From: an uncultured Christensenellaceae bacterium
Lineage (GTDB): Bacteria > Bacillota > Clostridia > Christensenellales > Borkfalkiaceae
Reading direction: 5' to 3'
Assembly (NCBI GenBank): GCA_910588465.1
Contig: CAJUOP010000003.1
Span: 53,447-117,446 of the forward strand
DNA length: 64,000 nucleotides
Positions 1-8,766 of the stretch are shown here, piece after piece (positions within the stretch are counted from its first letter, which is position 1; every line of letters begins with the position of its first letter). A program made the position numbers and the translations under genes. The notes beneath the pieces are model-generated. The model saw nothing but the letters and a program-made list of their open reading frames with translations. It made no database searches and was not told the origin of the DNA.

Positions 1-38
1 CGCCCGTAACGCAATGCGGACGCTTTAATTTATGCGAT

Positions 39-950
39 TTATACTCCCGTTATGATTCTGAGCAGGAATACGAAATATACCGCAAGGGTCGCGTAAAGCG
101 TAGAGTCGATTCTGTCCATCACGCCGCCGTGACCGGGCAACAGCCTGCCCATGTCCTTAATGCCGAGCTTGCGCTTCACCGCGCTCTCCGCCAAATCGCC
201 GAACTGCGCGAACGCCGCCGCGATCACGCCCAGGGGCAGATAGAACGCCAGCTCCGCCCAGTCGAACGCGACGATCTCGAAGCTGCCCGCAAGATAGGGA
301 AGGCACAGCCCGTAGTAAATAAAGAATGCGGCAAGCGCGCCGATCGCACCGCCCAACAGTCCGCCGAGCCCGCCGATGACCGTCTTGTTCGGGCTCACTG
401 CGGGCGACATTTTGGCGGGAAGCTTTTTCCCGAGCAGGCTGCCGAACACAAACGCGAGCGAATCCGCTACGGGACAAACAAAAAATATGATAAGTATCGC
501 CGCGAACGAATAAAGCTCCATATGATTGCACGCCATTAAGACGAGCAAGAACAGGTTGGGGAAGAGATAAGCGAGCAGGGAAAGCCCCGTGCCCTCCAAT
601 CCCGTCTCTTCATGGCGGAACACCAAAAGCCCCAAAATCGCCGCAACGCCCGCCGCGAACGCAAAGGCGGTAAGCGAGAACACGATTTCACGGGAGAGCA
701 AGCCGTATTCGAGGCACAAAAGCTCGAGCACGCCGAACAGCGTTAAACAAAGCATCGAAAACGCGAACGTAACGCCCTTTTGGGCGCGCGTAACGCGCTC
801 GCCGAAGGCGCGCAGCATTTCGAAGGTGCCGAATCCCGCAAACGCCAGAATGAGTAAATCGAAGAGCGAATCGTTTACAAACAGCTTTAAACAAAAAAAT
901 CCGATCAAAACGACGACGTAACAAAAACCCGTAATCAGTCTCTTTTTCAT
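39..950 (-). CDS. cdsA: Phosphatidate cytidylyltransferase (CDP-diglyceride synthase)
   Basis: Makes CDP-diacylglycerol from phosphatidic acid and CTP at the cytoplasmic membrane, the entry point to phospholipid synthesis. The 303-residue product has about eight hydrophobic segments. The family signature is clear near the C-terminus: SAVKRKLGIKD, then PGHGGVMDRIDS, which holds the conserved basic pair and the Asp residues that bind metal and substrate. A SPNKTVIGG stretch at about residues 185-195 is also typical. It is the last of four co-directional genes (pyrH, frr, uppS, cdsA), 9 bp after uppS, the usual Firmicutes order. The ATG is followed directly by a positive, hydrophobic N-terminus (MKKRLITGF) and has a purine-rich ribosome site, so the start is secure. 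Confidence 0.95.
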   Translation of the reverse strand: MKKRLITGFCYVVVLIGFFCLKLFVNDSLFDLLILAFAGFGTFEMLRAFGERVTRAQKGVTFAFSMLCLTLFGVLELLCLEYGLLSREIVFSLTAFAFAAGVAAILGLLVFRHEETGLEGTGLSLLAYLFPNLFLLVLMACNHMELYSFAAILIIFFVCPVADSLAFVFGSLLGKKLPAKMSPAVSPNKTVIGGLGGLLGGAIGALAAFFIYYGLCLPYLAGSFEIVAFDWAELAFYLPLGVIAAAFAQFGDLAESAVKRKLGIKDMGRLLPGHGGVMDRIDSTLYATLAVYFVFLLRIITGV

Positions 951-959
951 GGCTCCCCC

Positions 960-1649
960 TTACAGCTTCCCGTAACGGCGCTCGCGGGAGGCATACGCCT
1001 TTAACGCATCGTCGAAATCCGCGTCCGAAAATTCGGGGAACATTTTTTCGCTGAAATACAGCTCGGCATAAGCCGCCTGCCATAACAAAAAGTTGGAAAT
1101 GCGCAGCTCTTTTCCCGTACGGATCAACAGATCGGGTTCGGGGATATTTCCCGTTTGCAGCATAGCGGAAAACTCCTCCGCCGAAACCTCTTTCCCCGCT
1201 CTCACAGCCCTGTTCGCCGCGGCGAGAATGTCCTGCCGACCGCCGTAACCGATGGCGAGCGCCAGCGTGCCCCGCGTTCCGCCCTCCGTCAGCTTTTCGC
1301 CCGCGCGGATAATTTCGCGCACGTCCTCGGGGAGCGCGGATAAATCTCCGACCACGCGCAACTCTACCGATTTTTCTTTGAGCACCTGCGCGTTTTTGGT
1401 AAAGTATTCGCGGAAGAGCGAAAAGAGGGCGTTCAGCTCGTCCTGCGGGCGAGAAAGATTTTCGCAGGAAAGCGCAAAAAGCGTGCAATAGCGCACGCCG
1501 CGATCGAAGACGTGCTCCGAAAGCGCGATCATGCGTTTCATGCCCGCTTTATGACCCGCACTGCGGGGAAGCAGCCGTTTTTTCGCCCATCTGCCGTTGC
1601 CGTCCATAATGACGGCAACGTGACGGGGAACCGCCTTTTCCTCGCCCAT
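960..1649 (-). CDS. uppS: Undecaprenyl (isoprenyl) diphosphate synthase
   Basis: Cis-prenyltransferase that builds the C55 lipid carrier for peptidoglycan. Visible motifs are VAVIMDGNGRWAKKR (the catalytic Asp and diphosphate-binding Arg), then SCENLSRP, RVVGD and RTGKELRISNFLLWQ, followed by AYAELYF. The start is taken at MGEEKAVP (1649), not at upstream ATGs, because this Met lies just before the family core and its ATG shares one base with the frr stop codon (TAATG), a translational-coupling arrangement. The product is 229 residues, near the usual 230-250. One small oddity is RTGKE where the family usually has RTGGE or RTSGE. Confidence 0.95.
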   Translation of the reverse strand: MGEEKAVPRHVAVIMDGNGRWAKKRLLPRSAGHKAGMKRMIALSEHVFDRGVRYCTLFALSCENLSRPQDELNALFSLFREYFTKNAQVLKEKSVELRVVGDLSALPEDVREIIRAGEKLTEGGTRGTLALAIGYGGRQDILAAANRAVRAGKEVSAEEFSAMLQTGNIPEPDLLIRTGKELRISNFLLWQAAYAELYFSEKMFPEFSDADFDDALKAYASRERRYGKL

Positions 1650-2221
1650 TATACGGTTAACAACTCCTTTTCTTTCGCCGCAACCGTCTTGTCGATTTCC
1701 TCCACGCACTTGCCGACGCTCTTTTCCACGTCCTGCTCGCAGTTCGCCGCCTCGTCCTCGGAAATCTCTTTTGCCGTCTTTAATTTTTTAATCCCCTCCA
1801 TCGCCTCTCTGCGGTTGTTGCGCGCCGCGATCTTCGCGTCCTCGCCCATGCGCTTTACCTGCTTTACAAGCTCCTTTCTGCGCTCTTCGGTAAGCTCGGG
1901 GAACACAAGGCGGATCACGTTTCCGTCGTTGGTGGGATTGATCCCGATATTCGAGCTAAGGATCGCCTTTTCGATGGATTTTAAAACAGACTTATCCCAC
2001 GGGCTTATCACCAGGCATCTGGCATCCGCCGCCGAAACGTTGCCCACCTGATTGATGGGCATCATGCTGCCGTACGCCTCCACCTGCACTTTATCGAGAA
2101 TATGCGGATTTGCGCGCCCCGCGCGAATGGTCGCAAACTCTTCCTTTAACACGTTCGCCGTCTTTTCGAGCTTCTCTTCGAGCGTCATAAAAATGAGCTC
2201 CGCCTGTTCGTTTTCGATCAT
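1649..2221 (-). CDS. frr: Ribosome recycling factor
   Basis: Splits post-termination ribosomes together with EF-G. The 190 residues match the family length (185). The conserved elements are FATIRAGRANPHILD, the middle INPTNDGNVIRL, the long helix PELTEERRKELVKQVK, and KEISEDEAA...EIDKTVAAKEKELL at the end. The N-terminus MIENEQAE aligns with the usual MI-start of RRF, so the first ATG is accepted. It lies 22 bp downstream of pyrH and overlaps uppS by one base. Confidence 0.96.
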   Translation of the reverse strand: MIENEQAELIFMTLEEKLEKTANVLKEEFATIRAGRANPHILDKVQVEAYGSMMPINQVGNVSAADARCLVISPWDKSVLKSIEKAILSSNIGINPTNDGNVIRLVFPELTEERRKELVKQVKRMGEDAKIAARNNRREAMEGIKKLKTAKEISEDEAANCEQDVEKSVGKCVEEIDKTVAAKEKELLTV

Positions 2222-2243
2222 ACTTATTTCTCCTGTTCTTATT

Positions 2244-2954
2244 TTAATCGTTGGAAATCACGGTGCCGAGGCTCTCTCCGCATACCGCGCGGATGATCGC
2301 GTCCGGTTCGGCAAGAGAGAACGCCAGAACGGGCACGTCGTTTTCCATGCACATGGTCGCCGCCGTCGCGTCCATCGCCTTTAAGCCGTGATTGATGACT
2401 TCCGCAAAGGAAAGTCTTTCGTATTTTTTCGCATTCGGATTAGTGCGGGGATCGCTGTCGTATATGCCGTCGATGTTCTTCGCCATCAGCAAGACGTCCG
2501 CGTCGATTTCGCAGGCGCGCTGTGCCGCCGCCGTGTCGGTAGAGCAGTACGGATTGCCCGTGCCGCAAGCCATGATCACGATGCGCCCCTTTTCGAAGTG
2601 ATGAAGCGCCTTGCGCAATACGTACGGCTCGGCAAGCGACACCATGTTTAAAGCGGTTTGAACGCGGGTGGGGATCCCCTTTTTCTCGATGGCGTCCATC
2701 ATGGCAAGCGAGTTCATCACCGTCGCGAGCATTCCCATCTGGTCGGCGATCGTGCGGTCCATGTTCGTGCCCTGCCGCCCCCGCCAGAAGTTCCCTCCGC
2801 CGATCACGAGCGCGATCTCCACGCCCATCTCGTGCACCTTCACCAGCTGGTCTACCACGGCGGAAATCACGTCCTCGTTCAAGCCGAACCGCTGCTCGCC
2901 CGCAAGCGCCTCGCCCGAAAGTTTTAACAGAACTCTGTGATACTTGGGTTTCAT
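2244..2954 (-). CDS. pyrH: Uridylate (UMP) kinase
   Basis: Phosphorylates UMP to UDP in pyrimidine nucleotide synthesis; a hexameric amino-acid-kinase-fold enzyme regulated by GTP and UTP. The sequence has the N-terminal LLKLSGEALAGEQ phosphate-binding loop, VIGGGNFWRGRQG, DQMGMLATVMNSLAM, and the C-terminal KNIDGIYDSDPRTNPNAKKYERL. Its 236 residues are the normal length. It is the first gene of the operon. The tsf and rpsB genes that usually precede pyrH in Firmicutes are absent here; an unrelated secreted-protein gene ends 189 bp upstream. Confidence 0.96.
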   Translation of the reverse strand: MKPKYHRVLLKLSGEALAGEQRFGLNEDVISAVVDQLVKVHEMGVEIALVIGGGNFWRGRQGTNMDRTIADQMGMLATVMNSLAMMDAIEKKGIPTRVQTALNMVSLAEPYVLRKALHHFEKGRIVIMACGTGNPYCSTDTAAAQRACEIDADVLLMAKNIDGIYDSDPRTNPNAKKYERLSFAEVINHGLKAMDATAATMCMENDVPVLAFSLAEPDAIIRAVCGESLGTVISND

Positions 2955-2976
2955 AATTTTCTCCGTTTTTCGGTAA

Positions 2977-3002
2977 CGGCATACGCCGTTTTTTACAGTA
3001 TA
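2977..3002 (-). promoter_or_regulatory. Probable pyrH operon promoter region with leader hairpin
   Basis: On the minus strand a TATACT box (2997-3002) precedes a short perfect hairpin ACGGC-GTAT-GCCGT (2977-2989) and the pyrH ribosome site. A -35 box is weak (TGC-rich, no clear TTGACA). The hairpin would lie in the 5' leader. Assignment rests on position and the -10 match only. Confidence 0.45.
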
Positions 3003-3090
3003 ACATACCCGAACGAAAAAAGCACGCTATTTCCAAAATTTTCATAAAAATTTTTCCGATCCTTCCCCTTCCCGAACGCCGAACCTCCAA

Positions 3091-3124
3091 GCAAAAGGCG
3101 GCGCGCAAACCTTTGCGCGCCGCC
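3091..3124 (-). terminator. Rho-independent terminator after the Hint-domain gene
   Basis: A perfect 13-bp inverted repeat, GGCGGCGCGCAAA at 3097-3109 and its complement at 3112-3124, with a 2-nt loop. On the minus strand it is followed by TTTTGC. It lies 19 bp beyond the stop of the 3143-6889 gene and separates that gene from pyrH. Confidence 0.85.
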
Positions 3125-3142
3125 GAAAATCACAGACTATTG

Positions 3143-6100
3143 TTATTCGAAGAACCCGAGATACCGCTTTGCAAGCTGCTGCAATCCTTCCATGGTAATC
3201 AACCCTTTGCCGATCGCCACTTTCAGGTATTGCCCGTTATACGCATCGAATACGAATTCGGGCACGGGCAGCAATTCGTTGAATTCCTCGTATGTAAACA
3301 GACCGTACTGCTCGATATCCCGCGCAAACGCCTCTTCGTCGTAACGCATGGTTTCGGCGTCCACCTCGAAGATATTGAACAACCCCGTACTGCCGCCCGG
3401 CATCGACAGCATACCGTTTACGTAGTAACATAAATGTCCGTACGTTTCGGGGCTCCACGCCGTGGTATACTCGACGGTGATATTCACGCCTGTCAGCTGC
3501 ACTTTTTTATAAGCGAAGCTGCCGTCCGCTTCCGTATACTGTTTATTGAACCAATGCCCGAGATACTCCGCCGCGTTCTCGTCCAGATACACGTAACGGT
3601 TTAAATCGAAATCCCAGAACCCGTGCTCGGAAATAACCTTTACGCTTGTCCCGTCCGAGAAGGAAAGATTGATAATTTTATATTCCCGCGCGGGGTCATT
3701 ATCGATGAGCAGAATGGGAGCGATATCGAACGAACCTGTTTTCAGATTCCACACCAAAAGCATTTCGTCCCCCGTAAGGCTTTCCACGGGCACCTGACTG
3801 CCGTCCGCAAGCGTAATCAGCGTTCCCTCCGCCACGCAGGAAGAAGTTGCATAATACAACGAAATGTATCCTTCCTGAACTTGCATGTTACCTCCCACAT
3901 GGTAAATCGCAACCTTACCGGTATAAGGGCTTATCATCAGTTTCACTCTTTCGCTGAATTTTTCATTTTCATACGTAAGATTATTGTAAACCCAGTTTTT
4001 AAATTTGTATCCGCTATATTCCGGCGCCGTTTTTGTAAAAGTTCTGTCCCCTCGCAAATTACAAATTACAGTTCCGATTTGCTTTGCTTCGTCATCACTA
4101 TACGCAGCCGCGGAGTACGACATGGTAAGTTCTTCCCAATACATATACAATATATTGTATGAGCTTGTCTGATCCCATGTTTTAACGCCAACCGAAACAA
4201 CATCGTAACGCCCGTTTTCCCGTACAATTCGTCCTTCCGCATAAATTACATTGCCTGATGAATCTTCTCTTACCAGCTGAGTAAACTTATATCCGTCTCT
4301 TTCCGGTAAAGGATTTAAATCAATATAATCTCCATACCCAACTTTCAAAGTAATTACGTTTCCCGAAATTCCCGTCCTTATCGTAAGCGTATAATAAATT
4401 TTTTCCCAATGCGCAAATAATGTGAACGACGTCACGTCTTTATCCCAAGTTCTTCCACGCATTTCCGAATTATAATACTCTACACCGTCCGAAGTGTAAT
4501 ATCCCAAAAAAGAATATCCTACTCGGTAAGGTCTTTCCGCCGAAGGCAGCGCTTGGTTAAGCTTCGCCTTAACCGTTTGATTCGTCCCGTCGGGATAATT
4601 CGAATTTAATGCAATAGTGGTCATGTAATCCTTTGCTGTAACTGTCAAAATGAAATCGGATACAGCTAACGGATTCAACTTAAACCATGCACCATTCGGC
4701 GTATTTGCACTAATTTCCAAAACGCCGTTAACCGCAGAATAGGTAAAGCCGTTATGATTACTGTCTATGCCGTAACCTGTATCGAACAAACCCTCCCGAT
4801 TGTTATAATAAGAAACCACTTTTACGGTATGCGTCTTTCCGCTTTCCAAAATTATATTTCTCTTTGAGGTTAATTCCCCGTCAATTTTCCACCTGTAAAA
4901 TAATTCGTTCAACTCAATCTTGGCAGACTTTGCGGAGCCGGATACAGGAAAACAAATAAAACACTTTTCCCATGAACCTAACGTAAATGTATAAACGTAA
5001 TTGCTTCCGTTTGTCGTTTGATTTCCTATATTATTGCCGTTTGTATCTTTTATCGCAACGTTGACAACCGGAATTAACAATTTATAATAATTTTCCGAGC
5101 CGCTTGTATTCGTGAAACTTACGGTTTGGTTATCAGGCGAAAGATAAAAAATATCTCCAAGCCCAACCGAATTAGGCGCCTGTATTTGCACGTTACATTC
5201 CGCCGCGAAAGACGAAGGATTCAAAATAACGATATAATATTTTCTATCAGGATTAAAATTTGCAAATACGGTGTTAGAATTGCTTGACTGTATTATTTGA
5301 TAATCTTCATCTAAAATTCGTATTTTGCAGTTTGTTTGGTCTACCGTTAATTTTTGGTATCCTCGGTCGGTCGGCTTATATTGCAGAATATGATTGCTGC
5401 TCCCCTTTACATTTACGGTTTGTCCGTTGAATTCGGAAATACGGCACGTCATATACGAGTTGATTTTTTCAATATTCAGTTTTCCTCGTACTGTTAGGCG
5501 ATATTCCGTGTTTTCATTCAAATAAACTTCACATTTGGAGCGAATCTGATCTACCTTGTTTCCGTCTATGTATAAGTCCGCATTTTCGGGCATTTCAAAA
5601 ATATATTTGCCCGAATATTGCGGCTTAAACCGAAAAACGTGCTCTCCGCCCGGCAACACGTACACGGGAATGCGATTCCCCGCAAACCCTTTTTCGCTCA
5701 AAATCCCCTGCGGCTCCTGATCTTCGAAAAGGAAACGTTCTTTTTGAAACGACAGCGCCGGAGCGTATAAATTAACAGAATTCCCCGCGACAAATTCCAT
5801 GGAAGAATAATTTCCCTTTCTTCTTACAATATCGAATTCGCAAGTTTGAATCAACCGACTTCTGAAATTGGTTTCGCTTAACAACGTAATCATGCTCGCA
5901 TTTGATTCATCATCATCGGACAATACCACTTCATTACCTGGAACAAATCCTAATACGCGGGAATAACTTTCAATGCTCGCATTGCTTCTTTGCATCGATT
6001 TAGAAAGTTCCGTCGTAATATTACTTTCGTTATCGCACATTACGACTTGTTCCAAAGACTGCTCATAAACATTTTCTTTGTATTCTCTAATATCTTTAAC

Positions 6101-6889
6101 GATATCTAAAACCTTAAAAATGCCGTTAATATTTCCCAGTATATCTATCACTTTATCGCTTAACTTGTCAAAAGCTTTTTGAACCCAAAAACTTTCCCTT
6201 AATTCCAATAAATTTTCTTCCGTCTGATATAATACTTTGCCATAATTTGCCCTTACTTGCTGAATTATAATACCTTCGTCGTTCAGCTTAGAATATCCGT
6301 TATCGCCAAAGTTTAAAGAATTTTCATTCAGTAAAACCGTTAAAAAACGGGGGTTAGAAACATAATATTTATAACAGACATCGTCGTCTTGAAGACGATA
6401 AATAAATCCGCCGTTTTTAACGGAGCGATAAAAAGCACACTGTAAAATCGGATCGATTTTTATAATATATTCGTTCGGTCCACGCGGATTTTCTATGTCA
6501 AACTCATAGACAAAATCAATTAACAGCAAACTGAAATTCATTCCGTCCTTCGCAAGATAAAATCCGTATTCTTTCCCATAGTACTGAAAAACAGCTTTAT
6601 CCTGCTCTGTTTCCCAATATTCTTTGGGAGCGATTTGCACAACTTCAGGAAACTGCACTCCGACCGTATATTTTTTCACTTCCTGCGCAAACCACTGAAT
6701 AGTTTTATCCGATTCAGTTCCGTCGCTGTTCAATAATTGGTCGCTATCGGTGTACTGTTCTACCGTCAATTCCGGCGGAAATACGTCTGCCGAAGCAAGC
6801 AGCGGCGACATTCCCGTTAGTGCAAACGTCCCCGCCAAAATACAAAATGCTGTTACCAACGCCGTCCAAATTTTTCTTTTGTGTTTCAT
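3143..6889 (-). CDS. Large secreted protein with InlB-type repeats and C-terminal Hint domain
   Basis: 1248 residues with an N-terminal signal peptide (MKHKRKIW, hydrophobic core to about residue 33). The middle (about 35-755) is a Tyr/Asn-rich extracellular region that I do not recognise. Residues about 756-1015 contain three Listeria-Bacteroides (InlB B, Flg_new-like) repeats, with the marker phrases GYSFLGYYTSDG, TLFAHWEK and GYKFKNWVY. A Hint domain begins at Cys1018: CVAEGTLITLADGSQVPVESL, then ISEHGFWDF and YVNGMLSMPGG near residue 1163, followed by an 85-residue tail. Inteins and many pretoxin-Hint domains end in His-Asn plus a nucleophile. Here that position reads VNGMLS, so splicing is unlikely and N-terminal cleavage or a structural role is possible. 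Start: ATG with GGAGGAG 6 nt upstream. It has its own terminator. Function unknown; adhesion or a processed surface protein is inference. Confidence 0.8.
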   Translation of the reverse strand: MKHKRKIWTALVTAFCILAGTFALTGMSPLLASADVFPPELTVEQYTDSDQLLNSDGTESDKTIQWFAQEVKKYTVGVQFPEVVQIAPKEYWETEQDKAVFQYYGKEYGFYLAKDGMNFSLLLIDFVYEFDIENPRGPNEYIIKIDPILQCAFYRSVKNGGFIYRLQDDDVCYKYYVSNPRFLTVLLNENSLNFGDNGYSKLNDEGIIIQQVRANYGKVLYQTEENLLELRESFWVQKAFDKLSDKVIDILGNINGIFKVLDIVKDIREYKENVYEQSLEQVVMCDNESNITTELSKSMQRSNASIESYSRVLGFVPGNEVVLSDDDESNASMITLLSETNFRSRLIQTCEFDIVRRKGNYSSMEFVAGNSVNLYAPALSFQKERFLFEDQEPQGILSEKGFAGNRIPVYVLPGGEHVFRFKPQYSGKYIFEMPENADLYIDGNKVDQIRSKCEVYLNENTEYRLTVRGKLNIEKINSYMTCRISEFNGQTVNVKGSSNHILQYKPTDRGYQKLTVDQTNCKIRILDEDYQIIQSSNSNTVFANFNPDRKYYIVILNPSSFAAECNVQIQAPNSVGLGDIFYLSPDNQTVSFTNTSGSENYYKLLIPVVNVAIKDTNGNNIGNQTTNGSNYVYTFTLGSWEKCFICFPVSGSAKSAKIELNELFYRWKIDGELTSKRNIILESGKTHTVKVVSYYNNREGLFDTGYGIDSNHNGFTYSAVNGVLEISANTPNGAWFKLNPLAVSDFILTVTAKDYMTTIALNSNYPDGTNQTVKAKLNQALPSAERPYRVGYSFLGYYTSDGVEYYNSEMRGRTWDKDVTSFTLFAHWEKIYYTLTIRTGISGNVITLKVGYGDYIDLNPLPERDGYKFTQLVREDSSGNVIYAEGRIVRENGRYDVVSVGVKTWDQTSSYNILYMYWEELTMSYSAAAYSDDEAKQIGTVICNLRGDRTFTKTAPEYSGYKFKNWVYNNLTYENEKFSERVKLMISPYTGKVAIYHVGGNMQVQEGYISLYYATSSCVAEGTLITLADGSQVPVESLTGDEMLLVWNLKTGSFDIAPILLIDNDPAREYKIINLSFSDGTSVKVISEHGFWDFDLNRYVYLDENAAEYLGHWFNKQYTEADGSFAYKKVQLTGVNITVEYTTAWSPETYGHLCYYVNGMLSMPGGSTGLFNIFEVDAETMRYDEEAFARDIEQYGLFTYEEFNELLPVPEFVFDAYNGQYLKVAIGKGLITMEGLQQLAKRYLGFFE

Positions 6890-6905
6890 TATATCTCCTC
6901 CTTTA

Positions 6906-7370
6906 TTATTTTATAATTACTACCAATCTAAAACTTCTATATCGAAAACCACCTGAACCATAAAAATCATAAACGTATTTCCCCCTTTCTTTAGCAACAT
7001 CTCCTTCCGGAAAATGATACGTACCGTCTAACAAATCGTAACACACGCACGTTCTATTAAAACCACGACCAGAAACAAGACTGTCGCCCCATATTAAGCC
7101 AGATGTCTGCCCTTTCATGTCCATAATACGATACTTAGCAATTTTAAAAGCAATTTCTTGCCCTGTATAGTCATATTCCACGCTTAATTCTTCTATATCA
7201 GGCGTAAATATCCATTTGTCCCCCAACGAATTTGACACCATCACCGTAACGTCCAACGAACTATCATCCTCATTTTCTTTTTGACACCCTGCAAAAGCAG
7301 CTATCCCAATAATTACTATTGTTACTATTGCAACAATCGTGAATACTAACAAATATCTACATTTTTTCAT
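6906..7370 (-). CDS. Putative lipoprotein, 154 residues, family A
   Basis: The N-terminus has a long hydrophobic stretch ending in the lipobox IAAFAGC (Cys at about residue 29), so it should be lipid-anchored. The mature part is short and shares with the next gene the phrase GDKWIFTPDIEELSVEYDY, then QEIAFKIAKYRIMDM. It therefore looks like a paralogue of the 7383-7856 product. No known domain was recognised. It is 16 bp upstream of the Hint-protein gene and co-directional with it, so the lipoprotein array and the Hint protein may be co-transcribed. Confidence 0.75.
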   Translation of the reverse strand: MKKCRYLLVFTIVAIVTIVIIGIAAFAGCQKENEDDSSLDVTVMVSNSLGDKWIFTPDIEELSVEYDYTGQEIAFKIAKYRIMDMKGQTSGLIWGDSLVSGRGFNRTCVCYDLLDGTYHFPEGDVAKERGKYVYDFYGSGGFRYRSFRLVVIIK

Positions 7371-7382
7371 TTCTCACCTCTT

Positions 7383-7856
7383 TTAATAAATCGTGACCGT
7401 TAAATAAAATTCCCGATAATTAAAAATTCCTTCTCCCGAAGTTTTAAATCCAAAAACATATTTACCCTTTTCCGATGCAATTAATTTATCTACCCGCTTA
7501 CATTTTTGTCGTTTTCCGCCTTCGTTATAAAAAATATAAGTATCCTGATAAAATCTGGAATCGTTCCCCGAATCAAACCACTCATTCCGAAAATCTTGCG
7601 GACTCCCTTGTCCAGGTATCCACATATCGGGTAAATTGTACCTTGCTACTCTGAATTCGATTTCTTCGCCTGTATATTCATATTCCGCGGTCAGCTCTTC
7701 CGTTTCGGGGGCAAAAAGCCATTCGTCTCCGCGGCTGCTTTGCACCACAATATTGGCGTCATATCCGTGCGGATTGTCTTTGTGGGCACATCCCGCAAAA
7801 CTCAACGCTCCCAACAGCAACACTGCACTCACCGCTATAGCAAATATCTTTTTCAT
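7383..7856 (-). CDS. Putative lipoprotein, 157 residues, family A
   Basis: Signal peptide MKKIFAIAVSAVLLLGALSFAGC with a clear lipobox (LSFAGC). The mature domain has RGDEWLFAPETEELTAEYEYTGEEIEFRVARY, matching the neighbouring 6906-7370 product (W-F-P-E-EL-EY pattern), and ends in a Tyr-rich beta-type stretch. The first 23 residues are nearly identical to those of the 7934-8686 and 8767-9531 lipoproteins although their mature domains differ. This suggests shuffling of mature domains behind a shared promoter/signal-peptide cassette. Function unknown. Confidence 0.75.
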   Translation of the reverse strand: MKKIFAIAVSAVLLLGALSFAGCAHKDNPHGYDANIVVQSSRGDEWLFAPETEELTAEYEYTGEEIEFRVARYNLPDMWIPGQGSPQDFRNEWFDSGNDSRFYQDTYIFYNEGGKRQKCKRVDKLIASEKGKYVFGFKTSGEGIFNYREFYLTVTIY

Positions 7857-7933
7857 AATCCACTCCTTCCGTTATATTTCAGCGACACGACGAATCCTTT
7901 TCTTCTATTGCTTAACATAATTTTTTCTCCTTA
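7830..7933 (-). repeat. Duplicated signal-peptide start plus intergenic segment (copy 1)
   Basis: About 100 bp that recurs at 8660-8765 with few changes. It covers the 5' end of a lipoprotein gene and the untranslated stretch upstream (shared phrase TTATATTTCAGCGACACGACG). It marks a tandem duplication that produced the lipoprotein array. Confidence 0.8.
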
Positions 7934-8686
7934 TTATTTATTTTTATATTGAAATACTAAAATCGGATGACCGGACGAAATAAAACAAATCCCGTCATAA
8001 TTATGGAATTCCAACATAGCACCGACCTCATAAAGCCCATAGACGCTGACAACATAATTACCGCGGTATTCCCCATAAAATTCAATTCGAATATCTGTAT
8101 CCAAATAATTTTCAACACTATAATAATCGTTATGATCAGTCTCCATGGCATCGATATAACTTACTACTTTTATATCTTTTTCCGTAAAAACATCCAAACT
8201 TTTCAAAGGCTTTGAGGGAACAAAGTCTAATTTCTCCCAATTGGATTCATCTCTCCAGTCTGTACCGTCTTTCGCCTCATATACTTCACCGTTCAGATAA
8301 TAACTGATATGTTTCATATCCTCCCGTGTTAATATTTTTTGGTCGTAAGCGTCTCCCAATAAAACAAATTCACCTTTTCGCTGATGTCCGCGCACCTCCG
8401 ATAAAGCCAATTCGTTCAACAAATTTTCCCTGTCCTTTTCCAAGGCGTTCAGCTTTTCCAGCAAATTTTTATTTTCCGTCTGCCCGTCCGCGATTTCTTC
8501 TTTTAATTTTTCAAGTTGTTTCGTCTGTTCGGTCAACTTCCCCTCTAACTTTTGCAACAGCTCCGTTTGAATGTTTATTTGCTCTTGCAAGCTCTTCATT
8601 GCGTCCGCATTGCCGTCACACCCCGCAAAGCTTAACGCGCCCAACAGCAACACCGCACTCACCGCTATAGCCCATATCTTTTTCAT
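7934..8686 (-). CDS. Putative lipoprotein with coiled coil, 250 residues, family B
   Basis: Signal peptide with lipobox LSFAGC, then a coiled coil over about residues 27-95 (heptad-rich, MKSLQEQINIQTELLQKLEG). After that comes a beta-rich domain containing LTREDMKHISYYLNGEVYE and a VSVYGLYEVG stretch. The two family-B neighbours (8767-9531, 9542-10273) have the same plan and share the ISYY..GEVYE and NYVVS/NYIFK phrases. The coiled coil probably holds the C-terminal domain away from the membrane. No enzyme motif is seen. Function unknown. Confidence 0.75.
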   Translation of the reverse strand: MKKIWAIAVSAVLLLGALSFAGCDGNADAMKSLQEQINIQTELLQKLEGKLTEQTKQLEKLKEEIADGQTENKNLLEKLNALEKDRENLLNELALSEVRGHQRKGEFVLLGDAYDQKILTREDMKHISYYLNGEVYEAKDGTDWRDESNWEKLDFVPSKPLKSLDVFTEKDIKVVSYIDAMETDHNDYYSVENYLDTDIRIEFYGEYRGNYVVSVYGLYEVGAMLEFHNYDGICFISSGHPILVFQYKNK

Positions 8687-8765
8687 AATCCACTCCTTCC
8701 GTTATATTTCAGCGACACGACGCATCCTTTTCTTCTGTTGCATAACATAATTTTTTCTCCCTTGT
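8660..8765 (-). repeat. Duplicated signal-peptide start plus intergenic segment (copy 2)
   Basis: Second copy of the segment at 7830-7933. It contains the 5' end of the family-B lipoprotein gene and its upstream spacer. Differences are scattered single bases, so the duplication is fairly recent. Confidence 0.8.
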
Positions 8766-8766
8766 A

